A stretch of DNA of 64,000 nt from the NCBI RefSeq assembly GCF_030388325.1, contig NZ_CP103794.1, positions 3,782,001 to 3,846,000 on the forward strand, given 5' to 3'. Each line of letters opens with the position of its first letter. The first letter of the stretch is position 1. The notes under the pieces are model-generated. The model worked only from the letters and a program-made list of their open reading frames with translations. It had not been told where the DNA came from and ran no database searches. Positions 16,718-24,114 of the stretch are shown here, one piece after another. Origin of the DNA: Flavobacterium johnsoniae (lineage in GTDB: Bacteria; Bacteroidota; Bacteroidia; Flavobacteriales; Flavobacteriaceae). Made by a program: the position numbers and the translations under genes.

Positions 16718-17059
16718 CTATTTGTAGATACTTTCTTTTTTGAAATGTACCGTCAACAAATAATATACTACAGCTCTGTATTTGTGTTTATTAGATTTTC
16801 CGTATTGTTCTAATACTGCATGAATCGTTCCGAACAATTCTGGGTTATCTTTAAGACCAAGTTTTTTTACTAAAAAGTTCTTTTTAACAGTTTCTATTTC
16901 AGATTCTTGAGTCCCTGCAACTACAGATGCATCATCATTGTATATCGATGGACCACATCCAATTGTAACTTTCGTCAATAAATCCATGTTTGGAGTTACT
17001 CCGCATTTTTCTTTTAAATCCTTCGCATACTTTGCGATTAATTCGTCTCTCTTACTCAT
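16718..17059 (-). CDS. DUF2853 family protein
   Basis: A 113-aa cytoplasmic, mostly helical protein starting MSKRDELIAKYAKDLKEKCG, with the VTIGCGPSIYNDDASVV block and a C-terminal HKYRAVVYYLLTVHF helix. Recognised as DUF2853, a family of unknown function with solved structures but no known activity. It lies downstream of menD on the same strand, about 90 bases from it; whether they share a transcript is unclear because no terminator was seen between them. Confidence 0.85.
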   Translation of the reverse strand: MSKRDELIAKYAKDLKEKCGVTPNMDLLTKVTIGCGPSIYNDDASVVAGTQESEIETVKKNFLVKKLGLKDNPELFGTIHAVLEQYGKSNKHKYRAVVYYLLTVHFKKESIYK

Positions 17060-17150
17060 AATACTTTTTTAATATTGGTTATTATTATACACCAATATTA
17101 AAACATATTTCAAAATAAAAAATAAATTTTAACAATATTTAACTTACAAA

Positions 17151-18812
17151 TTAAGCTAGTTGTTTAAAATACTGTTTTAGAACTTTATCATTTTCTGTTG
17201 TTGGAGTAAAAACTTCTAAAATCATGGGAATATCATTTTGATTATACATTTCTTGAATACCATTTTGTAATGATTTTTCGTCTGAAGCTTTTAAATATTG
17301 TAATTGGTACATTTTAGCCAAATGTTCTGCCGTTAAATGGTGTGAAGTTTCAAAATACGTATTAAAAACAGGCTTTTCCTGATGCCCAGGAAGGATTCTG
17401 AAAATGCCTCCTCCTCCATTATTTACAATAATAATTTTGAAATTACTTGGAATATAAGAATTCCAAAGCGCATTGCTGTCGTATAAAAAGCTAATATCTC
17501 CTGTAATGAAAACTGTTTGTTTTTCATTTCCTACTGCTGCTCCAATTGCCGTGGAAGTGCTTCCATCGATTCCGCTGGTTCCGCGATTGCAAAAAACTTC
17601 GATTGATTCATCAATATCAATTAATTGAGCATAACGAATTGCAGAGCTGTTGCTAATCTGAAGCTGGCTGTTTTTAGGAAGCGATTCTATTATCCTTTCA
17701 AAAACTTTAAAATCTGAAAAGGCAACTGTATTTAAATACTCTTTTCTTTTGTTCAATCGAGATTTATAAACAGTATCGATATTTTTGAAATAATTACTTT
17801 TTACAGAAGCTGTTTTGGAAAGCAAATCTTTGAAAAAATTATTTGGTTGCATTTCAAAATGTTTAGTCAATGCACCAAACGTATCATACGCACGTAACAT
17901 ATCTATGTGCCAATGATGCTTCGGTTTGTATTTTCTTAAAAATCCTTTGATTCTTTTTGAAACTACCATTCCTCCAAAAGTCACTAAAACTTCAGGATTA
18001 AATGCTGCAAAATCAGAATCATCAAATGGCGTAATTAAAGTATCAATTGAACTGATAAAATTTGGATGATGTAAGTTAGAAGTCGTTTCTGTCAAAACCA
18101 CAATTGATGGATCTGAAGCTAGATTTTCGATAATTTCTTTTTCTATAACATTAGCTTCATTTACTCCGATTAAGATTAATTTTCGCTTGGCATTATTCCA
18201 AACAGAAACAATTTCATCAACGTTTTGAATGTTTTTTACACTTTCTTTAGTTTCTAGATTGCTGATTTTTGGTTTTACAGAAAGTTCCTCTGTAGTTTCA
18301 TATAAAGGTTCCTCAAAAGGTGCATTAATATGAACTGGACCTTTTAATCGAATAGCAGTTTCTACAGCTAAATTGATTTTTAAATCATTTTCTTCTGAAG
18401 CTTCTTCTGTCAAATTTGCATTAAAAACAGAATGATTTGCAAAAACATTTTCTTGACGAATGGTTTGTCCATCGCCAATATCTATTTTATTCTGCGGACG
18501 ATCTGCAGAAATCACAATTAGCGGAATCTGGCTGTAAAAAGCTTCCGCAAAAGCTGGATAATAATTTAATAAAGCTGATCCTGATGTACAAACAATTGCT
18601 GTTGGTTGTTTGGTTTGCTGTGCAATTCCTAAAGCAAAAAAAGCAGCGCAACGTTCATCTGCAATGCTATAACATTTAAAATTAGAATTTTGAGCAAATC
18701 CGATGGTTAAGGGAGCATTTCTAGATCCTGGAGAAATAATAATATTGACAATCCCTTTGGCAGATAAAATTTCGATAATGCTTTGTGCAAGCGCTATTTT
18801 GGGGTAAATCAT
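17151..18812 (-). CDS. menD: MenD, SEPHCHC synthase
   Basis: Thiamine-diphosphate enzyme joining isochorismate and 2-oxoglutarate in menaquinone synthesis. It opens MIYPKIALAQSIIEILSAKG, has the SPGSRNAPL pocket (about 27-35), ADERCAAFFALG carrying the catalytic Glu, the TSGSALLNYYPA block, SADRP, and a C-terminal ThDP/Mg motif GDISFLYDSNALW followed by IIIVNNGGGGIF. Length 553 aa is typical. It is first in its minus-strand unit with a TAACTTTG -7 element upstream. The isochorismate synthase gene, often adjacent, is not present in this window. Confidence 0.95.
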   Translation of the reverse strand: MIYPKIALAQSIIEILSAKGIVNIIISPGSRNAPLTIGFAQNSNFKCYSIADERCAAFFALGIAQQTKQPTAIVCTSGSALLNYYPAFAEAFYSQIPLIVISADRPQNKIDIGDGQTIRQENVFANHSVFNANLTEEASEENDLKINLAVETAIRLKGPVHINAPFEEPLYETTEELSVKPKISNLETKESVKNIQNVDEIVSVWNNAKRKLILIGVNEANVIEKEIIENLASDPSIVVLTETTSNLHHPNFISSIDTLITPFDDSDFAAFNPEVLVTFGGMVVSKRIKGFLRKYKPKHHWHIDMLRAYDTFGALTKHFEMQPNNFFKDLLSKTASVKSNYFKNIDTVYKSRLNKRKEYLNTVAFSDFKVFERIIESLPKNSQLQISNSSAIRYAQLIDIDESIEVFCNRGTSGIDGSTSTAIGAAVGNEKQTVFITGDISFLYDSNALWNSYIPSNFKIIIVNNGGGGIFRILPGHQEKPVFNTYFETSHHLTAEHLAKMYQLQYLKASDEKSLQNGIQEMYNQNDIPMILEVFTPTTENDKVLKQYFKQLA

Positions 18813-18875
18813 TCTAGTCGTGTATTATTTTTTTAGAAAGAAAATCTGTAATCTCGATTTTCTTCTTGTTGCATA

Positions 18876-18883
18876 CAAAGTTA
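18876..18883 (-). promoter_or_regulatory. -7 element of menD
   Basis: Minus strand TAACTTTG, a perfect TAnnTTTG match, 64 bases before the menD ATG. No clear -33. Confidence 0.5.
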
Positions 18884-18948
18884 CAAACTTCGCAGTTCAT
18901 TTAAATTATAATTAGGAATATATTAAGGCTCTTTCCCGAAAAAGGAAA

Positions 18949-18956
18949 TATATTTG
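18949..18956 (+). promoter_or_regulatory. -7 element of the thioredoxin-like gene
   Basis: TATATTTG, perfect TAnnTTTG, 33 bases before the ATG at 18990; divergent from the menD promoter. Confidence 0.5.
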
Positions 18957-18989
18957 TAAAATCGAATAATTAATAAAAGCCAACTCGAT

Positions 18990-20165
18990 ATGCGTTTCTT
19001 ATTTATAGCCTTTTTAGCAGTCACTTTTCAAACCGTTATTTCTCAAAATCAATTCGTTCCTGTCGATATTCCGTACAAAACTGCTTTAGAAACGGCTAAA
19101 AAAGAATCTAAACCTCTTTTTGTAATGTTATATGCAGATTGGTGTCCGCATTGCAATTTGATGAAAAGCGAGGTTTTAAGCGATTCTGCCGTAAAAGATT
19201 TCTTGAATAAGAATTTTATCTGTACTTATAAGAATATCGAAAAAGAAGAAGGAATTGCTTTAAAGAATAAATTCAAAACCAAATCTTTGCCTACTTTCTT
19301 GTTTTTAGATTCTAACGAAAATTTGATTTATGCTTTGAAAGGAGAAATGAAAAAAGCAGAATTTTTAAATGAGCTTCAATATTCTCTAAATCCAAAAATG
19401 CAATTGCCTTATTTAGAGAAAGAATTTATGGCAGATCCAAGTAATTCTGACAAATTTTTCACTTATTTGAATACTTTAAAAAAGGGAAAAGACAGAACAG
19501 AATTATCTCCAGCAACACATATTTATTTAAACACACAATCTGACAAACAGCTAATTAGCGAATTGAATTGGAGAGTTATTGCAAACGGTGTTACAGATAT
19601 TAAATCGAGAGAATTTCAGTTTGTTTTACAGCATCAGAAAGAATTTGCTGCTGTTGCTTCTCAAAGTAGAATTGACAAGAAGATTGAAAATATTGTAAAT
19701 GAATTACTTCGTCCGTTAGTTGATAATTTGGATACTTTAAGTTATTATAAACAAAGAGAAATTGCTAAATCTATTCGATTGCAAAAAACAGATTCTTTAG
19801 TTTTTAAATATGATTTAACTTTGGCTGAAAGAACCGAAAAATGGGATTTTTATAAAAAAGTAACCTTAGAAGACACTCAAAAATTGGTTTGGAATGATGC
19901 TAGTTTCTTAAAAGAGATTGGAAACACGTATTTCAAACATATTAATGATACAGAAAGTTTAAAAAAAGCTATTTTTTGGGTTAATCATTCCTTAGAATTA
20001 AATGATTCTTACGATGGAAATTTATTAGAAGCCAAACTTTACAACAAAATAAAAGACAAAAAGAAAGCTTTAGAATATGCTAAAAAAGCCAAAACCATTG
20101 CCAAAGAAATGGGCTGGGATTCTAAAGAAACCGACATTCTGTTAGCAGAACTAAACAAAAAATAA
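18990..20165 (+). CDS. Exported thioredoxin-like protein with helical C-terminal region
   Basis: A signal peptide (MRFLFIAFLAVTFQTVIS) leads to a thioredoxin fold whose active site is CPHC at residues 52-55 in YADWCPHCNLM; the conserved cis-Pro lies in TKSLPTFLFL near 108. The other 240 residues are helical and may hold TPR-like pairs at the end (KKALEYAKKAKTIAKEMG). CPHC is the dithiol of DsbA-type oxidants, but the domain looks more like the thioredoxin_7/DUF255-like periplasmic group. It likely acts on periplasmic thiols. A GNAT gene starts 15 bases after its stop. Confidence 0.83.
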   Translation: MRFLFIAFLAVTFQTVISQNQFVPVDIPYKTALETAKKESKPLFVMLYADWCPHCNLMKSEVLSDSAVKDFLNKNFICTYKNIEKEEGIALKNKFKTKSLPTFLFLDSNENLIYALKGEMKKAEFLNELQYSLNPKMQLPYLEKEFMADPSNSDKFFTYLNTLKKGKDRTELSPATHIYLNTQSDKQLISELNWRVIANGVTDIKSREFQFVLQHQKEFAAVASQSRIDKKIENIVNELLRPLVDNLDTLSYYKQREIAKSIRLQKTDSLVFKYDLTLAERTEKWDFYKKVTLEDTQKLVWNDASFLKEIGNTYFKHINDTESLKKAIFWVNHSLELNDSYDGNLLEAKLYNKIKDKKKALEYAKKAKTIAKEMGWDSKETDILLAELNKK

Positions 20166-20179
20166 CATAATAATTACCA

Positions 20180-20677
20180 ATGAGCATCATTTTAAGACCG
20201 GCAACTGAAAACGATTTACAAAAAATACTAGAAATTGTAAATCATTCTATTTTACATACAACAGCCAATTATAGCTACGAAATTCAGACTTTAGAAGTTC
20301 AAAAGAAATGGTTTGAAGATAAAACAGCTAAAAATCTTCCGATTGTTGTTGCAGATTTAGATGGCGAAGTGGTTGGTTTTGGAAGTTATGGGCAATTTCG
20401 TGAAAAAATAGGCTATCAATATACTGTAGAGCATTCTGTTTATGTGGTCGATAATATTGTTGGAAAAGGAATTGGTTCTAAGCTTTTGACAGAATTAATT
20501 CGTCTGGCAAAAGAACAAGGTTATCACGTTATGATTGGCGCTATAGATGCTGATAATGCTGGAAGTATTGCTTTTCATGAAAAATTTGGCTTTGTTTCAA
20601 CAGGAACAATCCGAGAAGTTGGATACAAATTTGATCACTGGCTAGATTTAGTTTTTATGCAGTTGATATTGGTTTAA
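20180..20677 (+). CDS. GNAT N-acetyltransferase (phosphinothricin/amino-acid acetyltransferase-like)
   Basis: A 165-aa GCN5-related acetyltransferase. Acetyl-CoA is gripped by the VYVVDNIVGKGIGSKLL motif near 92-108 (V-x-x-x-x-GKGIGS form of the Q/RxxGxG/A loop). NAGSIAFHEKFGFVSTGTIREVGYKFDHWLDLVFMQ near the end matches the phosphinothricin-acetyltransferase/MnaT branch, whose members acetylate methionine analogues or related amines. It is probably co-transcribed with the thioredoxin gene and converges on the glutathione peroxidase gene. Substrate not determined. Confidence 0.87.
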   Translation: MSIILRPATENDLQKILEIVNHSILHTTANYSYEIQTLEVQKKWFEDKTAKNLPIVVADLDGEVVGFGSYGQFREKIGYQYTVEHSVYVVDNIVGKGIGSKLLTELIRLAKEQGYHVMIGAIDADNAGSIAFHEKFGFVSTGTIREVGYKFDHWLDLVFMQLILV

Positions 20678-20702
20678 CAACAAAAAGCTCAAAGGATATA
20701 TT

Positions 20703-20776
20703 TTGTCAAACTGAGCGAAGTCGAAGTTACACAAAGTGATTAAGCAATCGGGACTTCGACTTCGCTCAGTCTGACA
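20703..20776. repeat. Dispersed palindrome type D, complete copy
   Basis: CTGAGCGAAGTCGAAG (20711-20726) is the exact reverse complement of CTTCGACTTCGCTCAG (20754-20769); outer TGTCA and CTGACA extend the pairing. Same family as the sequences inside 3371-3433, at 10977-10995 and at 45677-45740. Confidence 0.7.
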
Positions 20777-20785
20777 ACTGCAAAA

Positions 20786-20827
20786 AAAAATCCACAAAAA
20801 TTGAAATGTTCAATTTTGTGGATTTTT
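20786..20827. terminator. Two-way terminator
   Basis: AAAATCCACAAAAATTGA pairs with TCAATTTTGTGGATTTT with one bulge; A-run left, T-run right. It serves both the GNAT gene and the convergent peroxidase gene. Confidence 0.85.
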
Positions 20828-20846
20828 TGGTTTAGATAGTTATAGT

Positions 20847-21425
20847 TTAACTTTTGATCCAATTAATAACTTCCGGATCTGTTACTAGAGTTCTTGGTTT
20901 AATTACTTTTACCAATTCTCCTTTTTCATTGATCAAATATTTTTGAAAATTCCATTCTACTTCAGAATCTTGCAAACCGTTTTTAGATTTCTCAGTAAGG
21001 AATTTATAAACTTCGCACATATCACTTCCTTTTACAGAAACTTTGTTCATCATCGGAAAAGTTACGCCGTAATTTTGCTGGCAAAAAGTTTCAATTTCTT
21101 TAGCAGTTCCAGGTTCCTGAGAGGCAAAATTGTTTGCTGGGAAACCTACAATTACAAAACCTTTATCTTTATATTGTTTGTAAATGGCTTCTAAATCTTT
21201 GTATTGAGGTGTTAAACCGCATTTTGAAGCCGTATTAACAATCATGATTTTTTTGCCTTTTAAAGATGCAAAGTCAAAAGTATCTCCTGATAAATCTTCA
21301 ACTTTAAATTGATAAATTGTTTCTTTTGCCATAATTTCTTTTTTTGGTTTATGACTCGTTTGAGCCTGAACTTGAGAAGCCATCATAAATAATGCGCTCC
21401 AAACTAAAATTGCTATATTTTTCAT
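20847..21425 (-). CDS. Glutathione peroxidase-like thiol peroxidase with export signal
   Basis: A Cys-type GPx: NTASKCGLTPQY carries the peroxidatic Cys, GFPANNFASQEPG holds the Gln, and VEWNFQKYLIN the Trp/Asn of the active site. Such enzymes usually use thioredoxin. The ORF runs to 21464, but the ATG at 21425 gives MKNIAILVWSALFMMASQVQAQ, a good signal peptide, and is used here. A third ATG at 21332 (MAKETIYQFKVEDLSGD) would yield a standard cytosolic GPx without the signal. It may therefore act in the periplasm, in line with the nearby exported thioredoxin. Confidence 0.9.
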   Translation of the reverse strand: MKNIAILVWSALFMMASQVQAQTSHKPKKEIMAKETIYQFKVEDLSGDTFDFASLKGKKIMIVNTASKCGLTPQYKDLEAIYKQYKDKGFVIVGFPANNFASQEPGTAKEIETFCQQNYGVTFPMMNKVSVKGSDMCEVYKFLTEKSKNGLQDSEVEWNFQKYLINEKGELVKVIKPRTLVTDPEVINWIKS

Positions 21426-21516
21426 CTGATAATTTTTTATAAAATTAGCTAAAATACATTTCATTAAAACTATTTTCTAGCCACAAATTTTGCCAATCAA
21501 AAGTTAAATAAAAAAT

Positions 21517-21547
21517 GAAGCCTAACGTTAATCAGACGTTAGGCTTC
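21517..21547 (-). terminator. Strong hairpin, minus-strand terminator
   Basis: GAAGCCTAACG (21517-21527) and CGTTAGGCTTC (21537-21547) pair perfectly, 11 bp. Read on the minus strand it is followed by ATTTTTTATTT. It lies upstream of the peroxidase gene, so it ends a transcript coming from further right. Confidence 0.7.
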
Positions 21548-21743
21548 CCCCCATACAAACAAATCAAACCATGAATTAATTATTATGCAATCTTTTATAT
21601 ATAATGTATTTTATTCTTTAAAAAGTTGATGCCTCGGTTATTGTGAAAATCTTTTTAACCCCTAAATGCCACACTTGTTTCAAAATATTTTCAAATGGCT
21701 TGTATTTATCTAATCTAAACTCTTTGCAATTGTTGTGACATAT

Positions 21744-21771
21744 TAAAAAAATCTTCGGTCTGGAAGTCCGA
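21744..21771 (-). terminator. Possible terminator of the small-ORF unit
   Basis: TCGGACTTCCAGACCGA on the minus strand folds with one internal mismatch and is followed by a run of seven T. It lies about 60 bases past the stop of the 23-aa ORF. Confidence 0.5.
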
Positions 21772-21833
21772 GTGCATCAACTATTAAAAAATCACTAATT
21801 TCTTCTATCTTTTTTAGAACGTTCTATACTTAA

Positions 21834-21905
21834 TTATTGTTTATAGATTGAAATGAACAACATAATAAAAGCGAGCAAAACGAATATTTTTAATAAATTC
21901 ATCAT
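21834..21905 (-). CDS. Possible tiny membrane peptide, 23 aa
   Basis: Two in-frame ATGs (21905 and 21902) open a frame coding almost only for hydrophobic residues (MMNLLKIFVLLAFIMLFISIYKQ is 23 residues: a Lys5-flanked single helix ending IYKQ). An AGGA lies 4 bases before the first ATG. It follows the 45-aa ORF by 12 bases and precedes a plausible terminator, so the two may form a unit. No homologue recognised. Confidence 0.4.
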   Translation of the reverse strand: MMNLLKIFVLLAFIMLFISIYKQ

Positions 21906-21917
21906 TTAGTCCTTATA

Positions 21918-22055
21918 TTAGTAATTCTTTATTTCAGTTTTTAAGCTGTTTTTGCTTTGAGAAATTGCCTTAAAAAAGTCATTTTTAGAAAAAGTACTCC
22001 ATGATAAAACTGCTGTTAATCCAACGATTAATATTTTAATTATTTTGCTATCCAT
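21918..22055 (-). CDS. Possible small membrane or secreted protein, 45 aa
   Basis: ATG to TAA with a hydrophobic segment after a basic start (MDSKIIKILIVGLTAVLSW) and a polar tail (TFSKNDFFKAISQSKNS..., ending EIKNY). GGA lies about 5 bases before the ATG. It resembles small single-helix or secreted peptides and is not recognised. Divergent from the ECF sigma gene. Confidence 0.45.
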   Translation of the reverse strand: MDSKIIKILIVGLTAVLSWSTFSKNDFFKAISQSKNSLKTEIKNY

Positions 22056-22239
22056 AATTCCATTTTTAAGTTGGATCTTACAACAGTTTTATTATTTCGC
22101 AATTCATCTTTTAATTTCTTTAAGATGTTTCTCACGTTTATAATTAGATTTACGTAATTGGATTGTTTTTGGTTTTAAAAAAAAGTAAAAAAATTCATCT
22201 TTTTTTCAAAACCCTTGATTTTTCTAGGTTTAGGACTAC

Positions 22240-22269
22240 AAAAAAAAATAAAAAAAAATAAAAAAAAAT
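22240..22269. promoter_or_regulatory. Three A-tracts phased at 10 bp
   Basis: A9 tracts at 22240-22248, 22250-22258 and 22260-22268 separated by single T. The exact 10-base phase is what bends DNA. It lies about 70 bases before the ECF sigma gene and could act as a curved upstream element. A near-match to the -7 consensus, TACCTTTA, follows at about 22274-22281. Confidence 0.45.
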
Positions 22270-22337
22270 AATTTACCTTTATAACAATTACCCAATAACG
22301 TCTAGCTATTAATGTTTAAACTTAAAAATCCAAATCT

Positions 22338-22868
22338 ATGAGTCAAGAAGAATTGTTAGTTTTAATCTACAAAAAAGACGAAAAAGCTTTTACACATTTA
22401 TATGATATGTATTCTAAAAGTTTGTTTTCAGTCATTCATGTCTTAATTAAAAATCGAGAAGAAGCAGAAGATGTTCTGCAAGACGTTTTTGTCAAAATTT
22501 GGAAAAACATCGATTCTTATAACGAAAGCAAAGGAAGATTTTATACTTGGATCCTTAATATTGCTCGAAATACTTCAATCGATAAACTGCGTTCAAAAAA
22601 TTTTAATAACAGTCAAAAAAACCTTTCCTCAGATAATTTCGTAAATCTGTTAGATGAGAGTAATAAATTAACTCATAAAATTGATGCTATTGGAATTCAG
22701 GAGTTCGTAAAAAAACTGAAACCTAAATGTATTGAAATAATTAATTTGTTATTCTTTAAAGGATATACCCAACAAGAAGCTTCAGAAGAATTGGCAATGC
22801 CTCTGGGAACTATCAAAACACAAAACAGAAACTGTATTAACGATTTACGTAATTATTTAAAAATATAA
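22338..22868 (+). CDS. ECF-type RNA polymerase sigma factor
   Basis: A 176-aa sigma-70 family protein of the ECF group. Region 2 is visible at about 20-85 (LYDMYSKSLFSVI, REEAEDVLQDVFVKIWKNI, FYTWILNIARNTSIDKLRSK), region 4 at about 120-170 (IINLLFFKGYTQQEASEELAMPLGTIKTQNRNCINDLRNYL). There is no region 3, as expected. Its stop codon overlaps the ATG of the next gene (TAATG), so the sigma and its anti-sigma are translationally coupled. The pair resembles SigK/RskA systems; the signal sensed is unknown. Confidence 0.93.
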   Translation: MSQEELLVLIYKKDEKAFTHLYDMYSKSLFSVIHVLIKNREEAEDVLQDVFVKIWKNIDSYNESKGRFYTWILNIARNTSIDKLRSKNFNNSQKNLSSDNFVNLLDESNKLTHKIDAIGIQEFVKKLKPKCIEIINLLFFKGYTQQEASEELAMPLGTIKTQNRNCINDLRNYLKI

Positions 22869-23656
22869 TGGAAGCACAAGAATATATAGAATCAGGCATA
22901 TTAGAGCTGTATGTTTACGGCTTATTAAGCGAAAAAGAAAATCTTGAAATTGCTGAATTGGCGAAAAACAATACCAATGTTGATGAGGAAATTATTTCGA
23001 TAGAAAAAGCCATAATTGCTTTATCATCGAGCTTTTCTCCTTTCCACTCTGTAGAAAACTTTGAGAAGATAAAAGCCCGTTTAGAATTGAAACACGGCAA
23101 AGTAGTTGACATGAAACCTGTCTCAAACTGGTCGCAATATGTGGGCTGGGCAGCTGCTGTTTTACTATTGTTAGGTTTAGGATATCAAACTATGGAACTG
23201 ACAAAAACAAAAGAAGCAATCTCTACTGTTGGAAATGAAAAAAACAAAATCCAAAGAGATTATGCTTATTTAGGTCAGGAAAATAAAGAAATCAAGAAAA
23301 GCTTAACTATTGTAAGAGATATTAAAAATACTGGTGTAACTCTTGGTGGTCAAACTGTATCACCTAAATCTTTCGCAAAAGTTTATTGGAATCAAGAAAC
23401 TAAAACAACTTATATTGATGCTGCTGGTTTGCCAACTCCTCCAAAAGGAATGGTTTACCAAGTTTGGTCTCTTAAGTTGAGCCCAGTTCTTACTCCAACA
23501 AGTATTGGTTTATTGGATAATTTTGAAGGAAATTCACAGAAAATCTTTGCTGTAAGTCAAACCGATTCTGCTGAAGCATTCGGAATTACATTGGAGCCAG
23601 CCGGCGGAAGTTTGACTCCAACAATGGAACAACTTTATACTCTAGGAAAAGTTTAA
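22868..23656 (+). CDS. Anti-sigma factor, RskA/anti-sigma-K type
   Basis: A 262-aa single-pass membrane protein. The cytoplasmic N-terminal 85 residues form the sigma-binding helical part (YIESGILELYVYGLLSEKE, a zinc-less anti-sigma start), a transmembrane helix follows (about residues 93-110, VGWAAAVLLLLGLGYQ), then a short coiled stretch and a C-terminal RskA-like domain (VYWNQETKTTYIDAAGLPTPPKGMVYQVWSL... EPAGGSLTPT). It should hold the ECF sigma factor at the membrane until proteolysis. Coupled to the sigma gene by a TAATG overlap. Confidence 0.88.
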   Translation: MEAQEYIESGILELYVYGLLSEKENLEIAELAKNNTNVDEEIISIEKAIIALSSSFSPFHSVENFEKIKARLELKHGKVVDMKPVSNWSQYVGWAAAVLLLLGLGYQTMELTKTKEAISTVGNEKNKIQRDYAYLGQENKEIKKSLTIVRDIKNTGVTLGGQTVSPKSFAKVYWNQETKTTYIDAAGLPTPPKGMVYQVWSLKLSPVLTPTSIGLLDNFEGNSQKIFAVSQTDSAEAFGITLEPAGGSLTPTMEQLYTLGKV

Positions 23657-23681
23657 AATTTAATTTTTGCATAAAACTAAA

Positions 23682-23713
23682 AATGAGCTGTCAAAAAACA
23701 GCTCATTTTTTTT
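23682..23713 (+). terminator. Terminator of the sigma/anti-sigma operon
   Basis: AATGAGCTGT (23682-23691) pairs with ACAGCTCATT (23698-23707), followed by eight T. It lies about 25 bases after the anti-sigma stop. Confidence 0.9.
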
Positions 23714-23721
23714 GCTTTAAA

Positions 23722-24000
23722 GAAGCTATATATTTATAGAATTAATTAACATTGTTATATAAAGCTCTGGCGGACATACATTGCGAAAAGATATCGCTCC
23801 GCTGGAGCTTTTCTTGTTCGTTCGAATTGAAATTCTATAAATATTTGACCCCGCTGGGGTCTTGTTGTAGAATATTTTTGTGTGTATATTTTGTCTAATC
23901 TCAGGATTTTATCTTCAGATAGTTTTTTTTAAAGCTTCGGAGAAGCTAAATATTTATAGAAAGCAAAGGAATACAGAATAAAGCTCCAGTGGAGCGACAT
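23722..24000. repeat. Cluster of short palindromes (GCTCC-GGAGC family)
   Basis: Within 280 noncoding bases: GCTCC-GCT-GGAGC (23796-23808), GACCCC-GCT-GGGGTC (23847-23861), AGCTTC-GGA-GAAGCT (23933-23947) and GCTCC-AGT-GGAGC (23983-23995). TATTTATAGAA occurs at about 23732 and 23951 and inverted at about 23834. Each hairpin has a 3-base loop. No ORF. This appears to be a composite dispersed repeat. Confidence 0.6.
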
Positions 24001-24057
24001 ATTTAAACGTAATATTTCGGTCTGTTGAAGTTTTTTTTATTTTATCAAACCACAAAA

Positions 24058-24082
24058 AAAGCTCAGCATAAAACTGAGCTTT
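24058..24082. terminator. Terminator, mainly for the cytochrome assembly gene
   Basis: AAAGCTCAG (24058-24066) pairs with CTGAGCTTT (24074-24082), with A-run left and T-run right; it lies 33 bases past the stop of the minus-strand gene. Confidence 0.85.
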
Positions 24083-24114
24083 TTATATTTGAATCAATAA
24101 TTAATTTTAGGGAC

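Noticed and set aside
23722-24000. Small RNA gene or riboswitch in the palindrome cluster
   Set aside because: No promoter or terminator frames it and no known riboswitch core was recognised; dispersed repeats explain the hairpins better.
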